From the NCBI GenBank assembly GCA_902801625.1, contig CADCJI010000001.1, forward strand, positions 1 to 64,000: a DNA stretch of 64,000 bases, read 5' to 3'. The notes below the pieces were generated by a model. The model saw nothing but the letters and a program-made list of their open reading frames with translations, was not told the origin of the DNA and searched no databases. Position 1 is the first letter of the stretch. Every line of letters begins with the position of its first letter. Source of the stretch: an uncultured Bacteroidia bacterium (lineage in GTDB: Bacteria > Bacteroidota > Bacteroidia > Bacteroidales > F082). This document shows positions 24,929 through 33,322 of the stretch, one piece after another. A program made the translations under genes and the position numbers.

Positions 24929-26179
24929 ATGGAATCGAAACGCGTAGTCGTCACTGGCCTCGGTGCCATCACGCCCATTGGGAAAACCCTTCCTGAGTAT
25001 TGGGAAGGATTGGTGAATGGTAGAAACGGTGCTGGGGAGATTACCCGTTTCGATTCTACTTTATACAAGACGCATTTCGCCTGCGAGGTGAAAGACTACA
25101 ATCCCGAGGACTATTTCGAGAAGAAGAACGTGCGCAAGTACGACCACTTCGCCCAATTTGGCCTCATCGCCGCTGATGAAGCCATTGCCGACTCGGGCAT
25201 CTCCGCCGAAAACTGCGACTTGGATGAGGTGGGCGTCATGATGACCTCGGGCATTGGCGGCGTCAACCACCTTTATCATGAGACGATGGAATATGCTCAA
25301 GGCGACGGCACGCCGCGTTTTGGTCCTTTCCTCATCACCAAGATGATCGTCAATATGATTGGTGGCGTCATCTCCATCAAATACGGCTTCCGTGGTCCCA
25401 ATTACGCCACGGTGTCGGCCTGCGCCTCTTCGACGCACTCCATCATCGAAGCCTTCGATAAGATCCGTGTTGGCAAGTGCATCGCTGTGGTTGCTGGAGG
25501 TGGCGGAGCGGCCATCGGCCAACTGGGCATCGGTGGCTTCAACGCCATGAAAGCCCTCTCCACGCGCAACGACGACCCGATGACGGCCTCCCGTCCCTTC
25601 GACCTTAACCGCGACGGTTTCGTCATGGGTGAAGGTGCCGGAAGCCTCGTGCTTGAGGAATACGAGCACGCCATCGCCCGTGGTGCCAAGATCTATGCCG
25701 AAGTCGTGGGTGGCGGCTCATCAGCCGATGCTTACCACATCACCGCTCCTCACCCGGAAGGCGCTGGCGGCGTCCTCAGCATGCAACGCGCACTCAACGA
25801 CGCAAGATTAACCCCCGATGCCATCGACCATATCAATGCGCACGGCACCTCGACGCCGATGGGCGATTTGGCTGAGTGTATGGCTATTCAAAAGGTGTTT
25901 GGCGAACATGCCTACAACATCAGCATCAACTCCACCAAGTCGATGACGGGTCACCTCCTCGGTGGTGCAGGCGCCGTTGAAGCCATCGCCACCATCCTCG
26001 CGCTCAAGAACGGCATCATTCCCCCAACCATCAACCATTTTGACGACGATCCGCAAATCGATTCCAAACTCGATATTGTCTTCAACAAAGCCCGCCAGCG
26101 CGACATCCACTACGGACTTTCCAACTCATTCGGATTCGGTGGACAAAACGCCACCGTAATCTTCAAAAAGTTTGAGTGA
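24929..26179 (+). CDS. fabF: 3-oxoacyl-ACP synthase II
   Basis: 416 aa from ATG 24929 (MESKRVVVTGLGAITPIG). It condenses malonyl-ACP with acyl-ACP. The catalytic triad of the FabF type is visible: Cys165 in TVSACASSTHS, His in NAHGTSTPMGD and His in SMTGHLLGGAGAVEA. The C-terminal glycine-rich SNSFGFGGQNATVIFK is also standard. It lies between acpP and rnc in one operon; the rnc start is two bases after its stop. Confidence 0.96.
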   Translation: MESKRVVVTGLGAITPIGKTLPEYWEGLVNGRNGAGEITRFDSTLYKTHFACEVKDYNPEDYFEKKNVRKYDHFAQFGLIAADEAIADSGISAENCDLDEVGVMMTSGIGGVNHLYHETMEYAQGDGTPRFGPFLITKMIVNMIGGVISIKYGFRGPNYATVSACASSTHSIIEAFDKIRVGKCIAVVAGGGGAAIGQLGIGGFNAMKALSTRNDDPMTASRPFDLNRDGFVMGEGAGSLVLEEYEHAIARGAKIYAEVVGGGSSADAYHITAPHPEGAGGVLSMQRALNDARLTPDAIDHINAHGTSTPMGDLAECMAIQKVFGEHAYNISINSTKSMTGHLLGGAGAVEAIATILALKNGIIPPTINHFDDDPQIDSKLDIVFNKARQRDIHYGLSNSFGFGGQNATVIFKKFE

Positions 26180-26181
26180 TC

Positions 26182-26904
26182 ATGCCACTCTTTCACGCTT
26201 CCCCCAAAGACCCGGCCGATAAAGCGCTTTTCGACTATATACACAACATCTTCGGCTTCTTTCCGAAAAACATTGCTTTGTATCGGGTGGCCTTCACCCA
26301 TAAGTCGGTGGCTGCCGAGACTGTGGGCCATTACCATGTCAGCAACGAACGCATGGAATACCTCGGCGATGCCGTGCTGAGCACTGCTGTAGCTGACTAC
26401 CTCTTCCACACTTATCCCACCCAGCCCGAAGGTTTTCTTACTGAGATGCGTTCGCGCATCGTTAGCCGTGCCTCCCTCAATAAGTTGTCGGAGAAGCTCG
26501 GCTTCGGCGACTACATTCGCCATACCCCCGATGTGGGTAGCAACGCCCATTCGATGGGCGGCAACGCCTTCGAAGCCCTCATGGGTGCCATCTACCTTGA
26601 CCGCGGCTTCGACTTCGCCAAACACATCATCATCGACCGCATCGTTCGCATCCATATCGACTTGGAACAGCTACAGACCACCGATGTCAACTTCAAGAGC
26701 AAGCTCCTCGAATGGTCACAGAAAAACAAGAAAAGCACCGTGTTCAAGATGCTGGAGGAAATTGGGGAGGGGCACAAGAAACAATTCCATGTTCAGATTG
26801 TCATCGACGAGCAACCCTACGCCGATGCCATCGACCGCTCTATCCGCGGCGCCGAGCAGCTGGCAGCCGAAAAAACATGGAAACAATTGTTTGGCGAAAA
26901 TTGA
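26182..26904 (+). CDS. rnc: Ribonuclease III
   Basis: 240 aa. It cuts double-stranded RNA in rRNA and mRNA processing. The RNase III signature is ERMEYLGDAVLSTAVADYLF; the second acidic cluster is NAFEALMGAIYLDRGFD. A C-terminal double-stranded RNA-binding domain runs from about residue 170 (FKSKLLEWSQKNKKSTVFKM to AAEKTWKQLF). ATG 26182 is preferred; an in-frame GTG at 26176 overlaps the fabF stop and would add two residues. Tight coupling to fabF is visible. Confidence 0.95.
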   Translation: MPLFHASPKDPADKALFDYIHNIFGFFPKNIALYRVAFTHKSVAAETVGHYHVSNERMEYLGDAVLSTAVADYLFHTYPTQPEGFLTEMRSRIVSRASLNKLSEKLGFGDYIRHTPDVGSNAHSMGGNAFEALMGAIYLDRGFDFAKHIIIDRIVRIHIDLEQLQTTDVNFKSKLLEWSQKNKKSTVFKMLEEIGEGHKKQFHVQIVIDEQPYADAIDRSIRGAEQLAAEKTWKQLFGEN

Positions 26905-26946
26905 CTTTATAGCCCTACAAAGCCAGCCTTATATTATTCCCTCCTG

Positions 26947-27321
26947 CCTCCTATGTCATTCAGCTAGCCTCCTATGTCATTCCAACGAGGGCAAGCGCGA
27001 AGGCATGGAATCTATAGGAGGCGGTTCAAATTGCAAAAACTTATAAAGGACGGTCTCACCAGGCATAGATCCCTTGCCTTTGCCCACAAGCCAACGGTGG
27101 GATGACATACCTGTTGAGACCTGCAATACCTATAGATGTATAATCCTGCCTCCTATGTCATTCCTGCAGAGGATAGTGGGTGGGCATGGAAATCGAAGAT
27201 TCGATGTAGTCAATCTATAGGAGGTGGTTCAAAAGGCAAAAAACTTTCTAGACGGCTTCAGAAAGCATAGATCCCATGCCACCGCACAAGCCGGCGTGGG
27301 GATGACATGCTTTCTGAAGCC
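26947..27321. repeat. Tandem array of REP-like hairpin elements
   Basis: A half element at 26947 (CCTCCTATGTCATT), then 26968-27021 (CCTCCTAT / ATAGGAGG), 27052-27121 (GGTCTCACCAGGCAT / ATACCTGTTGAGACC), 27149-27224 (CCTCCTAT / ATAGGAGG, with extra sequence in the loop) and 27254-27321 (GGCTTCAGAAAGCAT / ATGCTTTCTGAAGCC, perfect). Each pair is joined by a GGTTCAAA-type spacer. No gene in this stretch. Confidence 0.8.
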
Positions 27322-27351
27322 TGCAAAATCATTTAAATTGAAAATTAATGC

Positions 27352-27359
27352 TATCTTTG
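27352..27359 (+). promoter_or_regulatory. Promoter -7 box TATCTTTG, four bases before the ATG
   Basis: CGGC separates the box from ATG 27364, the same spacing as at 793-805, so a leaderless transcript is expected. It lies directly behind the REP array. Confidence 0.6.
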
Positions 27360-27363
27360 CGGC

Positions 27364-27885
27364 ATGAAACCCAAAAGCAACAAGATACAGATTGCCTCGT
27401 TCGACGACACCACCGTCGTCGGCATCAACTCCGCCTTGGTCGACTACAAGCTAGCTTGTAGTATCAACAACAAACTCTCCCTCGATCTTGCCCGCCATGA
27501 CGACCTCATCTTCGAAGGTGCGCCATTTTCCTTCTTCTATTACACGGCGGGCGAAAACTACAACGTCTACAATCTCGTTTCTCTCGTGTGCAAGGACAAG
27601 GTGCTGTTTCCCTTCAAGCCGCGTTTGGATTATCTATTCCTCATCCAAAACACCCTCAGCCCTGAACGGCAAATCAACATCATGCGTAGCCTTCGCGAAA
27701 TCGAGGGCATCGTTCACGCCTTTGTGTTGGAGAAAGACAAGAACTTGCGTCAGGTGCTGGAGACCATCGCCGATTGCGAGCAGCAGATGATCAACAAGAA
27801 GAAGAAACAGGCCGACATTAATGCTGTACGCGAATTAATGCGCGAACAGGAGGCACACTTAGCCGCACTTAGGGCTCAATCTTGA
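27364..27885 (+). CDS. IPExxxVDY family protein
   Basis: 173 aa, cytosolic. The N-terminal block SALVDYKLACSINNKLSLDL fits the VDYKLA motif of this Bacteroidetes-specific family. FSFFYYTAGENYNVYNLVSL and a late LDYLFLIQN are also family-like. The C-terminal helix is Lys/Glu-rich. Function is unknown. The start is fixed by the promoter four bases upstream. The stop overlaps the 3' end of the convergent glycosyltransferase gene by 17 bases. Confidence 0.7.
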   Translation: MKPKSNKIQIASFDDTTVVGINSALVDYKLACSINNKLSLDLARHDDLIFEGAPFSFFYYTAGENYNVYNLVSLVCKDKVLFPFKPRLDYLFLIQNTLSPERQINIMRSLREIEGIVHAFVLEKDKNLRQVLETIADCEQQMINKKKKQADINAVRELMREQEAHLAALRAQS

Positions 27886-29728
27886 TTTTCACGCCGCTTT
27901 CTTCGGTGACAAAAGCTGATATGCGGTCACCGATGCCGAGGTTGAAAAGATGCTCACCAAGGGGAATTTCCTCATTCACGATGGTGTAGAATTGTCCATG
28001 GTATGAGGTCTTGCTTTCTATTATTCCAATGTCCTTATAGAAACAATAGCTGAACGCATTGCCAGGCAGATAATGCGCCTTGATGACCATGCCAAAGTCC
28101 TTGTGGTGGAAATCGATGGGTGCTTCACAAGGATTGTAGATGGAGAAGTCGACACGGATGGTGTCGCCATGATGAAAGACAGGAGTTTTATCACTGCTCG
28201 CATTAATGATTTCGAAGGTGGTCACCAAACGGTTGGCGGAGGAGAAGTCGTTGGTGAGGAAACCCTCGATCTTCACATCGCCCACTTGGTAGGTCTCCGA
28301 GCGTCCGTCGACATGACCGCAGATGAACACAGGCTTTCCAATCCATGCTTTGTCGAACTGCCAAAGGTCATATTGCGTTATGCGGTCGTAATAGCTTTGC
28401 AACGTCGAGCTTTCCTTGCCTGTGAAATAATGGTACAAAGCAGGTTGTTGGAACGAGCCGCGGGACACCACGGGACGGTCGCCTGCCACTTGCTCAATGG
28501 CCATGTAGTATTTTTCCTTGCCATGATAGCCATAGCGGTCAGCCAAAGGCGTCAACAAGAGGATTCTTAAAGTCAAAACCAATAGGAGAGAAGGTAGGAT
28601 AACGAACTTGGTGTATTTCCTTAACTTCTCGTCAACCAATGTTTTTCGATAAACCAAAACTACCATTGGGATGACGCACACAATAGTCCAATGTGGCTCC
28701 ACATGCCCACGAAAGGCCATCAGCCAGAAGAAGAAAAAGAACCCAATAAGGATAAACTTTAGGCCCCGCTCAAAGACCAGCTTGCCGTGCATGTCATTCC
28801 TAGGAAGGCTCGTGCGTTGGAAGGAATCTATGGGCGGCGAGCTGGTCTTCTTACTTTTGATCAACACATACACTACCGCCCCAAACGTAAACGGATTGAA
28901 AATCAGCAGCTGATTGGGCAGATACTCCAAAAAATAACTCCATTTGAACGCCTCATTGCGCCCTGCAAGATGATACCTGAAACTCGGAAAACCGTTGTTG
29001 ACTTGCCAAAGAAGATGTGGCGTCAACAAGGCCAAAGCCAAGAGGCAGGCTATCCAGAACTTGCCGTCTTTCAGCAATTTGAGGTTGGAAAGCACAATCA
29101 AGCCCAAAAGCAGGAACGCATGGTATTTACTGTAAACCATCAAGGCCATCGTAAGACCCATCAACAATGCGTTTTTCCATGTGTTATCTTGCAGATAGTG
29201 CTGATACACAAGCAAAAACAGGGCAGAAAAGAGGATCAAGCTCACATCGGGTGTAGTGACAAAGCCGTAGATGTTGAACATCACGATGGAGAAGGCGATG
29301 ATGAGAAAGAGTTTAGAGTTTAGAGTTGAGAGTTTAGAGTCAGTTGGGAGTTTAGAGTTGAAAGTTGAAAGTATTGAGTCTGCATCGCCCATGTCATTCC
29401 TGCTTAGGTAGGTGGGGCGGTTGGAATCTATGGGCGAGTTATAAGTTGCGATTTTCCAGATTATCAATAGCGACAAGCAGGACGCAACAATCGTGAAAAA
29501 CCTCACGCCTAAAGTGCCCGAAAAGAAAATGCTGCTCAAAAAGGTCATCAGCCCCACCATGGGCGGGTGGTCGAAATAGCCCCAAGCGAGGTATTCGCCA
29601 TATTGGGCATAATAGGCCTCATCCTCCTGGATTTCGGTGAAGATGCCCTGCAGTAGGTTGAGGACAAACCAAATGAAAATGCCACAACAAAGGCAAAATC
29701 TCCAATTGAATATCTTGTCCTTTGTCAT
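27869..29728 (-). CDS. GT39/ArnT-like membrane glycosyltransferase carrying repeat insertions
   Basis: 619 aa, about 11-12 membrane helices, C-terminal soluble domain. The start (WRFCLCCGIFIWFVLNLLQG, then EIQEDEAYYAQYGEYLAWGY) contains the DEAYY loop and the FDHPPMVGLMT block of the PMT_2 family, which uses lipid-linked sugars. Three low-complexity stretches do not fit the family. NSPIDSNRPTYLSRNDMGD and TSSPPIDSFQRTSLPRNDM are encoded by REP-like elements, and ILSTFNSKLPTDSKLSTLN comes from a minisatellite. All keep the frame and lie in predicted loops. The gene follows glnA and a palindrome on the same strand. Sugar and acceptor are unknown. Confidence 0.8.
   Translation of the reverse strand: MTKDKIFNWRFCLCCGIFIWFVLNLLQGIFTEIQEDEAYYAQYGEYLAWGYFDHPPMVGLMTFLSSIFFSGTLGVRFFTIVASCLSLLIIWKIATYNSPIDSNRPTYLSRNDMGDADSILSTFNSKLPTDSKLSTLNSKLFLIIAFSIVMFNIYGFVTTPDVSLILFSALFLLVYQHYLQDNTWKNALLMGLTMALMVYSKYHAFLLLGLIVLSNLKLLKDGKFWIACLLALALLTPHLLWQVNNGFPSFRYHLAGRNEAFKWSYFLEYLPNQLLIFNPFTFGAVVYVLIKSKKTSSPPIDSFQRTSLPRNDMHGKLVFERGLKFILIGFFFFFWLMAFRGHVEPHWTIVCVIPMVVLVYRKTLVDEKLRKYTKFVILPSLLLVLTLRILLLTPLADRYGYHGKEKYYMAIEQVAGDRPVVSRGSFQQPALYHYFTGKESSTLQSYYDRITQYDLWQFDKAWIGKPVFICGHVDGRSETYQVGDVKIEGFLTNDFSSANRLVTTFEIINASSDKTPVFHHGDTIRVDFSIYNPCEAPIDFHHKDFGMVIKAHYLPGNAFSYCFYKDIGIIESKTSYHGQFYTIVNEEIPLGEHLFNLGIGDRISAFVTEESGVKIKIEP
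28775..28847. repeat. REP-like element inside the GT39 gene (second loop)
   Basis: Arms GACCAGCTTGCCGTGCAT / ATGGGCGGCGAGCTGGTC with the core GTCATTCC / GGAATCTATG. Codes PPIDSFQRTSLPRNDM on the minus strand. Confidence 0.75.
29311..29437. repeat. TTTAGAGTT minisatellite and REP-like element inside the GT39 gene (first loop)
   Basis: 29311-29380 is a degenerate array of TTTAGAGTTGAG/AAAGTTG units. 29385-29437 is a REP-like element (arms TCGCCCAT / ATGGGCGA, core GTCATTCC / GGAATCTATG). Together they add about 40 codons in frame. Confidence 0.7.
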
Positions 29729-29742
29729 GGCATTGTTTTTTT

Positions 29743-29770
29743 GTAGAGACGCGGTGCGCCACGTCTCTAC
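29743..29770. repeat. 28-bp palindrome, arms GTAGAGACGCGGTG / CGCCACGTCTCTAC
   Basis: Second copy of the palindrome at 1380-1407. It is placed just after the glnA stop and bordered by T-runs, so it may terminate glnA transcription before the GT39 gene. Confidence 0.75.
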
Positions 29771-29779
29771 AAAGGTTGA

Positions 29780-31273
29780 TTATCCAACATGAATGTTATC
29801 CTTCACCAGTTTCAGGATCTTCTTCGTGTCGTTACCCAAATCCTTGCGCAAATGGGCATCGTTGAAGTCGGTGAGGAATTTAATCATGTAGTCGATGATG
29901 GCATCGGAGAACACGCCCTTGGCAGTGTAAATCTCGCGGTCTTTCTCCAATTCCTTGGCAGCGGCCACGCAGCTGTCGGGCAGTTGCTCGAGGCTCTCCT
30001 GCAGTTGCTTGTTCTTGTCGTCGTGGATGTTCACGCCGAGGCCGACATAGGTCTTCTCGGCCACTTCAAGGGCGTTGGGCATCTCGAAGCCGTGACGAGC
30101 AGCAGCGCATAGGGCAGCCATCAGCAGGTACATGTCGGCGCAACCGTCGGAGGCACGCCATTCGAAGGTCTGCTTGTTGCTGAAGTCCTTGTTCGACTTC
30201 TTCTCAAGCGGGTTGGCGCTAGCAGCCATGTCCTTACCGTTGTTGATCCATCCCAGCGGCACGCGCACCAAGGCGCTGCGGTTGGAGTAGGACCAGCACA
30301 ATGAAGTCGGGGCCTCCTGATGGGGCACCAGACGGAGGAACGACAGCGGGTTGGGGTTACCGAAGGCAGGCAGCGAGGTGCCAGCGTCCATGTAACCGGC
30401 AATGGCTTTCTTGCCGAAGTCGCTGAGTTCGCCCTTGTTGACCATGACGCTCTTGCCGTCCTTGGTGAATTTGCAGTGCACATGCATGCCCGAACCGGCT
30501 TTACCCACGGTAATCTTCGGGGCGAAGGTCAAGGTGACGCCATATTCGTAGGCCAGCTGACGCATGATCCACTTGGCGACCACGAGTTGGTCGGCAGCGT
30601 CTTCGATGTTGGTGGGCAGGAACTCGATTTCGTTCTGCTCGTAAATCTTGCCGTCGAGGGTGAAGTTACCCACTTCGGAGTGACCGTATTTGATTAAGCC
30701 ACCAGCCTGAGCGATGAGGCGCATGGCCTCGACGCGGTATTCGGTGAACTTATTGAACGGGGCGCTCTCGTGGTAGCCACGTTGGTCGGGCACCTCGTAG
30801 ATTTCCTCGTCATCGGCGATGATATAGTATTCCAACTCGCCCATGGTCTCCATCTGCAAACCAGTGGTCTTTTTGAACACTTCGTGGGCTTTGTGGAGGA
30901 TGTGCTCGGGTGAGCTTTCGAAAGGTTCGCCGTCACGGTTGTAGAACGAACAGAGGATGTCCAAGGTCGGGATCTCTGAGAAGGGGTTGAGGAAGGCCGT
31001 ACGGTACTTCGGCACCACATAGAGGTCGCTCTTACCGGCTTCGATGAAGGGGAAGAGGCTCGAACCATCGACGCGCTCACCGGCGGTGAGGATGTTCTCG
31101 AGGTGTTCGAGGCTGTGGATCACGAAGTTCAAGGTCTTCAGCTTGCCGTCCCAGCCACAATAGTGGAAGTTGACGAATTCGATTTGGTTTTCCTCGCAAT
31201 AACGGATGATGTCGGCGCGAGTGAATTCTGCTGCAGGCTTCTGAAGGTACTGCACCAGACGATTGGGGTTCAT
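29780..31273 (-). CDS. glnA: Glutamine synthetase (type I-like)
   Basis: 497 aa from ATG 31273 (MNPNRLVQYLQKPAAEFTRA); an in-frame ATG at 31291 would add six residues. It makes glutamine from glutamate, ammonia and ATP. Visible motifs: VDGSSLFPFIEAGKSDLYV, MGELEYYI (metal ligands), GHSEVGNFTLDG, GSGMHVHCKF (the usual H-Q-S varies here), NRSALVRVPLGW and EWRASDGCADMYLLMAAL. Length is that of the approximately 500-aa class, not of the 730-aa GlnN class also found in Bacteroidetes. No adenylylation site can be judged. Upstream is a GTCAT..ATGAC hairpin; downstream a palindrome. Confidence 0.93.
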   Translation of the reverse strand: MNPNRLVQYLQKPAAEFTRADIIRYCEENQIEFVNFHYCGWDGKLKTLNFVIHSLEHLENILTAGERVDGSSLFPFIEAGKSDLYVVPKYRTAFLNPFSEIPTLDILCSFYNRDGEPFESSPEHILHKAHEVFKKTTGLQMETMGELEYYIIADDEEIYEVPDQRGYHESAPFNKFTEYRVEAMRLIAQAGGLIKYGHSEVGNFTLDGKIYEQNEIEFLPTNIEDAADQLVVAKWIMRQLAYEYGVTLTFAPKITVGKAGSGMHVHCKFTKDGKSVMVNKGELSDFGKKAIAGYMDAGTSLPAFGNPNPLSFLRLVPHQEAPTSLCWSYSNRSALVRVPLGWINNGKDMAASANPLEKKSNKDFSNKQTFEWRASDGCADMYLLMAALCAAARHGFEMPNALEVAEKTYVGLGVNIHDDKNKQLQESLEQLPDSCVAAAKELEKDREIYTAKGVFSDAIIDYMIKFLTDFNDAHLRKDLGNDTKKILKLVKDNIHVG

Positions 31274-31338
31274 GGCAATTCTTTGGTCCATTACGATTTG
31301 TCTCGGGACTGGGATGAACAATTCTTGCGCTTTTTGTT

Positions 31339-31366
31339 GTCATGGCGGATGCTTCTCCGCAATGAC
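31339..31366. repeat. Hairpin GTCATGGCGGA / TCCGCAATGAC upstream of glnA
   Basis: Eleven-base arms with one mismatch around a short TGCTTC loop. It lies in the glnA leader or promoter zone and looks like a single copy of another dispersed palindrome family. Confidence 0.55.
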
Positions 31367-31488
31367 GATTCAAGGGGTGGTGTTAGTCCCATAGCCTGAG
31401 ATTTTGCGCAAAGATAGTAATTATTCCGTCATCCTTGTTCAAAAGAAGAATAAATGCTGTTTTTTCCTTTGATTACGCTGTTTTTTCC

Positions 31489-31496
31489 TATTTTTG
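31489..31496 (+). promoter_or_regulatory. Promoter -7 box TATTTTTG
   Basis: Matches TAnnTTTG, 20 bases before the ATG at 31517. Confidence 0.6.
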
Positions 31497-31516
31497 CCAT
31501 AACAAAAGCAAGAATT

Positions 31517-31750
31517 ATGGCACTAAGAGACTGGATGATTGCCTTCAACAACGCCAAGACGATGGAGTCGAACGGCGAAGAAGGCCCTGAATTGATAGCA
31601 GAATACGAACGCGTGTTGGCCAAACTGGGCGAAGGGCCGCTCACAGAGGCACAAGAAAACGTCCGCAAGGAGGTCTACCGAAATTTATATGAGCTGTATA
31701 TGCTTAATGGGGACGAGGAGAAGGCGGAGGAATATAAATCACCCGAATAG
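31517..31750 (+). CDS. Small hypothetical protein
   Basis: 77 aa from ATG 31517 (MALRDWMIAFNNAKTMESNG). Acidic and helical, with repeated Glu/Ala pairs (ELIAEYERVLAKLGEG, NLYELYMLNGDEEKAEEY) that look like a TPR-like helical hairpin. No membrane segment and no cysteine. It has its own promoter and overlaps the 3' end of the convergent ATPase gene by 12 bases. Function not recognised. Confidence 0.65.
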   Translation: MALRDWMIAFNNAKTMESNGEEGPELIAEYERVLAKLGEGPLTEAQENVRKEVYRNLYELYMLNGDEEKAEEYKSPE

Positions 31751-33172
31751 GTCGTCAAGCAGTACTTCCGACTGCACACGATTACTATACATGTTTTTTT
31801 TCACTCCGTATGTGGTTATCATAGTCAATTGAAGTGCTTTTTTGGTTTTGCTTTCTTCGCGGAAAGTTTCCATTTTATTTCTTAAAGCCGTTTCGTAATC
31901 CTTATCGATGGTAAACTCATTGATGGAGAATTTCATCTCGCATACATTAATTACCCTGTCGCGCCTGTCGATAAGCAAGTCAATCTGTGCGCCGCGTTTC
32001 TTTTCCTCGCCATCGGCAGACTTGTGGAACCATGCCGACACCTCGCATTGCACAGCGGCAATGCCTATGGCCCGCTTGATTTGTTCGAGGTGATAGAGGC
32101 AAAGTTGCTCAAAAGTGTAGCCCGCCCACGACCGCCGCGAAGGGTCGTCCATGCGATTGGTCCAATAGTGCGGGTCGCGTCTGTAATTGTCCTTGATAAA
32201 GGAAAAGTAGAACATGCTGTAGAAATCGGTCAACTGATAGATAGTGTCTTGCTTCTTCTTGCCAAAATAGTTATATGGACGGATAAATTCGTTGTTAGTC
32301 AAGTTGTCAAGTATCGTCGTAAGGTTGCCGTTGTCGTGGAGTTTGGTTGCCTTGATGATTTCGTTGCGCGTCAGGCCCATACGTTTTTTGGAGAGTGCCT
32401 CAACCACAGCAATATGATTCTCAGGCTGCTTGAAAAGAGTGTTGTAAAGATGCTCGAACTCGTCCCAAAGCAATCCTTTTTCCTTGAAGAAAATATTGTC
32501 GATGTTTTGTGTGTAGGTCCATTTTGGACTTAACTGCTTCAAGTAGAATGGAATACCTCCCATAATCATATAGCATTCGGCAATGTCGTATCGCGTCCAT
32601 TCTATTCCCTTCGACAACAGGTATTCTTCCGTTTCTTTGAGTGTAAAAGGACGGACAAAGATGCGCGTGCTGCAACGATTGAAAAGCCCACCTTGGTTGG
32701 CGAGGAGTTTGTTAGTCATCCACGATGTGGCGCTTCCACAGGCAATCAACAGAATGTCGCCTTCGGCAGAAGCCCAGCCATTCCAAAATTGCTCAAAGGC
32801 GGCGACAAAATTGGATTCTTCGGTGTCCAGCCACGGCATTTCGTCGATAAACACAACCTTTTTTCCTTGTCTAGTTGTTTGTTGGAGATGCTTTTTGAGC
32901 ATATCAAATGCTTTGTACCAGTTTTCAGGTATGATGAAATCGCCGCCGTATTCTTCCATTTGCGCGGCAAAACGCTCCAATTGTACTGAAGTTGGTTGGT
33001 GGTAAACACCTGTCAGTTTGAATGCATATTCGTTTTTGAAGAACTGGTTGACAAGGAAAGTCTTGCCGACTCGTCGACGGCCATAGACAATGACCAATTC
33101 CGATTCTTTTGACTGCATGCATTGGGTCAGGAGTTGAATTTCGTATGCTCTACCGATGATTTCTTGCTCCAT
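31739..33172 (-). CDS. AAA ATPase with C-terminal DUF234 nuclease-like domain
   Basis: 477 aa. Walker A VYGRRRVGKTFLVNQFF (about residue 30) and Walker B KVVFIDEMPWLDT (about 110). A winged-helix part follows (KKRMGLTRNEIIKAT). A C-terminal DUF234 domain has a PD-(D/E)xK-like pattern, AQIDLLIDRRDRVINVCEMK. This archaeal-ATPase family is common in Bacteroidales and often mobile; its role is unproven, with DNA binding or defence proposed. Its own promoter TATCTTTG lies at 33209-33202, beside repeated TTTCCGACAAA sites. Confidence 0.85.
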   Translation of the reverse strand: MEQEIIGRAYEIQLLTQCMQSKESELVIVYGRRRVGKTFLVNQFFKNEYAFKLTGVYHQPTSVQLERFAAQMEEYGGDFIIPENWYKAFDMLKKHLQQTTRQGKKVVFIDEMPWLDTEESNFVAAFEQFWNGWASAEGDILLIACGSATSWMTNKLLANQGGLFNRCSTRIFVRPFTLKETEEYLLSKGIEWTRYDIAECYMIMGGIPFYLKQLSPKWTYTQNIDNIFFKEKGLLWDEFEHLYNTLFKQPENHIAVVEALSKKRMGLTRNEIIKATKLHDNGNLTTILDNLTNNEFIRPYNYFGKKKQDTIYQLTDFYSMFYFSFIKDNYRRDPHYWTNRMDDPSRRSWAGYTFEQLCLYHLEQIKRAIGIAAVQCEVSAWFHKSADGEEKKRGAQIDLLIDRRDRVINVCEMKFSINEFTIDKDYETALRNKMETFREESKTKKALQLTMITTYGVKKNMYSNRVQSEVLLDDLFG

Positions 33173-33201
33173 ATCAATTACTTATTAGTGTCCTAACGCG
33201 G

Positions 33202-33322
33202 CAAAGATACAAACTTTGTTTGATAAATTTGTCGTTTTCTCCAAAAAAAATCGAGTTTCCGACAAAATTTGGAATCAAAATTCGTCGGAAAGTTGGTGTA
33301 AAAATCGATTTTCCGACAAATT
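33202..33322. promoter_or_regulatory. Promoter and TTTCCGACAAA repeats upstream of the DUF234 ATPase
   Basis: TATCTTTG lies on the minus strand (33209-33202). Three TTCCGAC words follow: TTTCCGACAAAATTT (33256-33270), its inverse TTCGTCGGAAA (33281-33291) and TTTTCCGACAAATT (33309-33322). The first and third sit in a longer direct repeat beginning AAATCGA. Spacing suggests an operator, but no regulator is known. Confidence 0.5.

Noticed and set aside
27016-27050. Possible tRNA T-arm (GGTTCAAA)
   Set aside because: The motif is part of the spacer between hairpin elements; no acceptor stem, anticodon arm or CCA end could be built around it.
26947-27321. CRISPR-like array
   Set aside because: Units are inverted-repeat elements of unequal length with differing arms, not identical direct repeats with spacers, and no cas gene is near.
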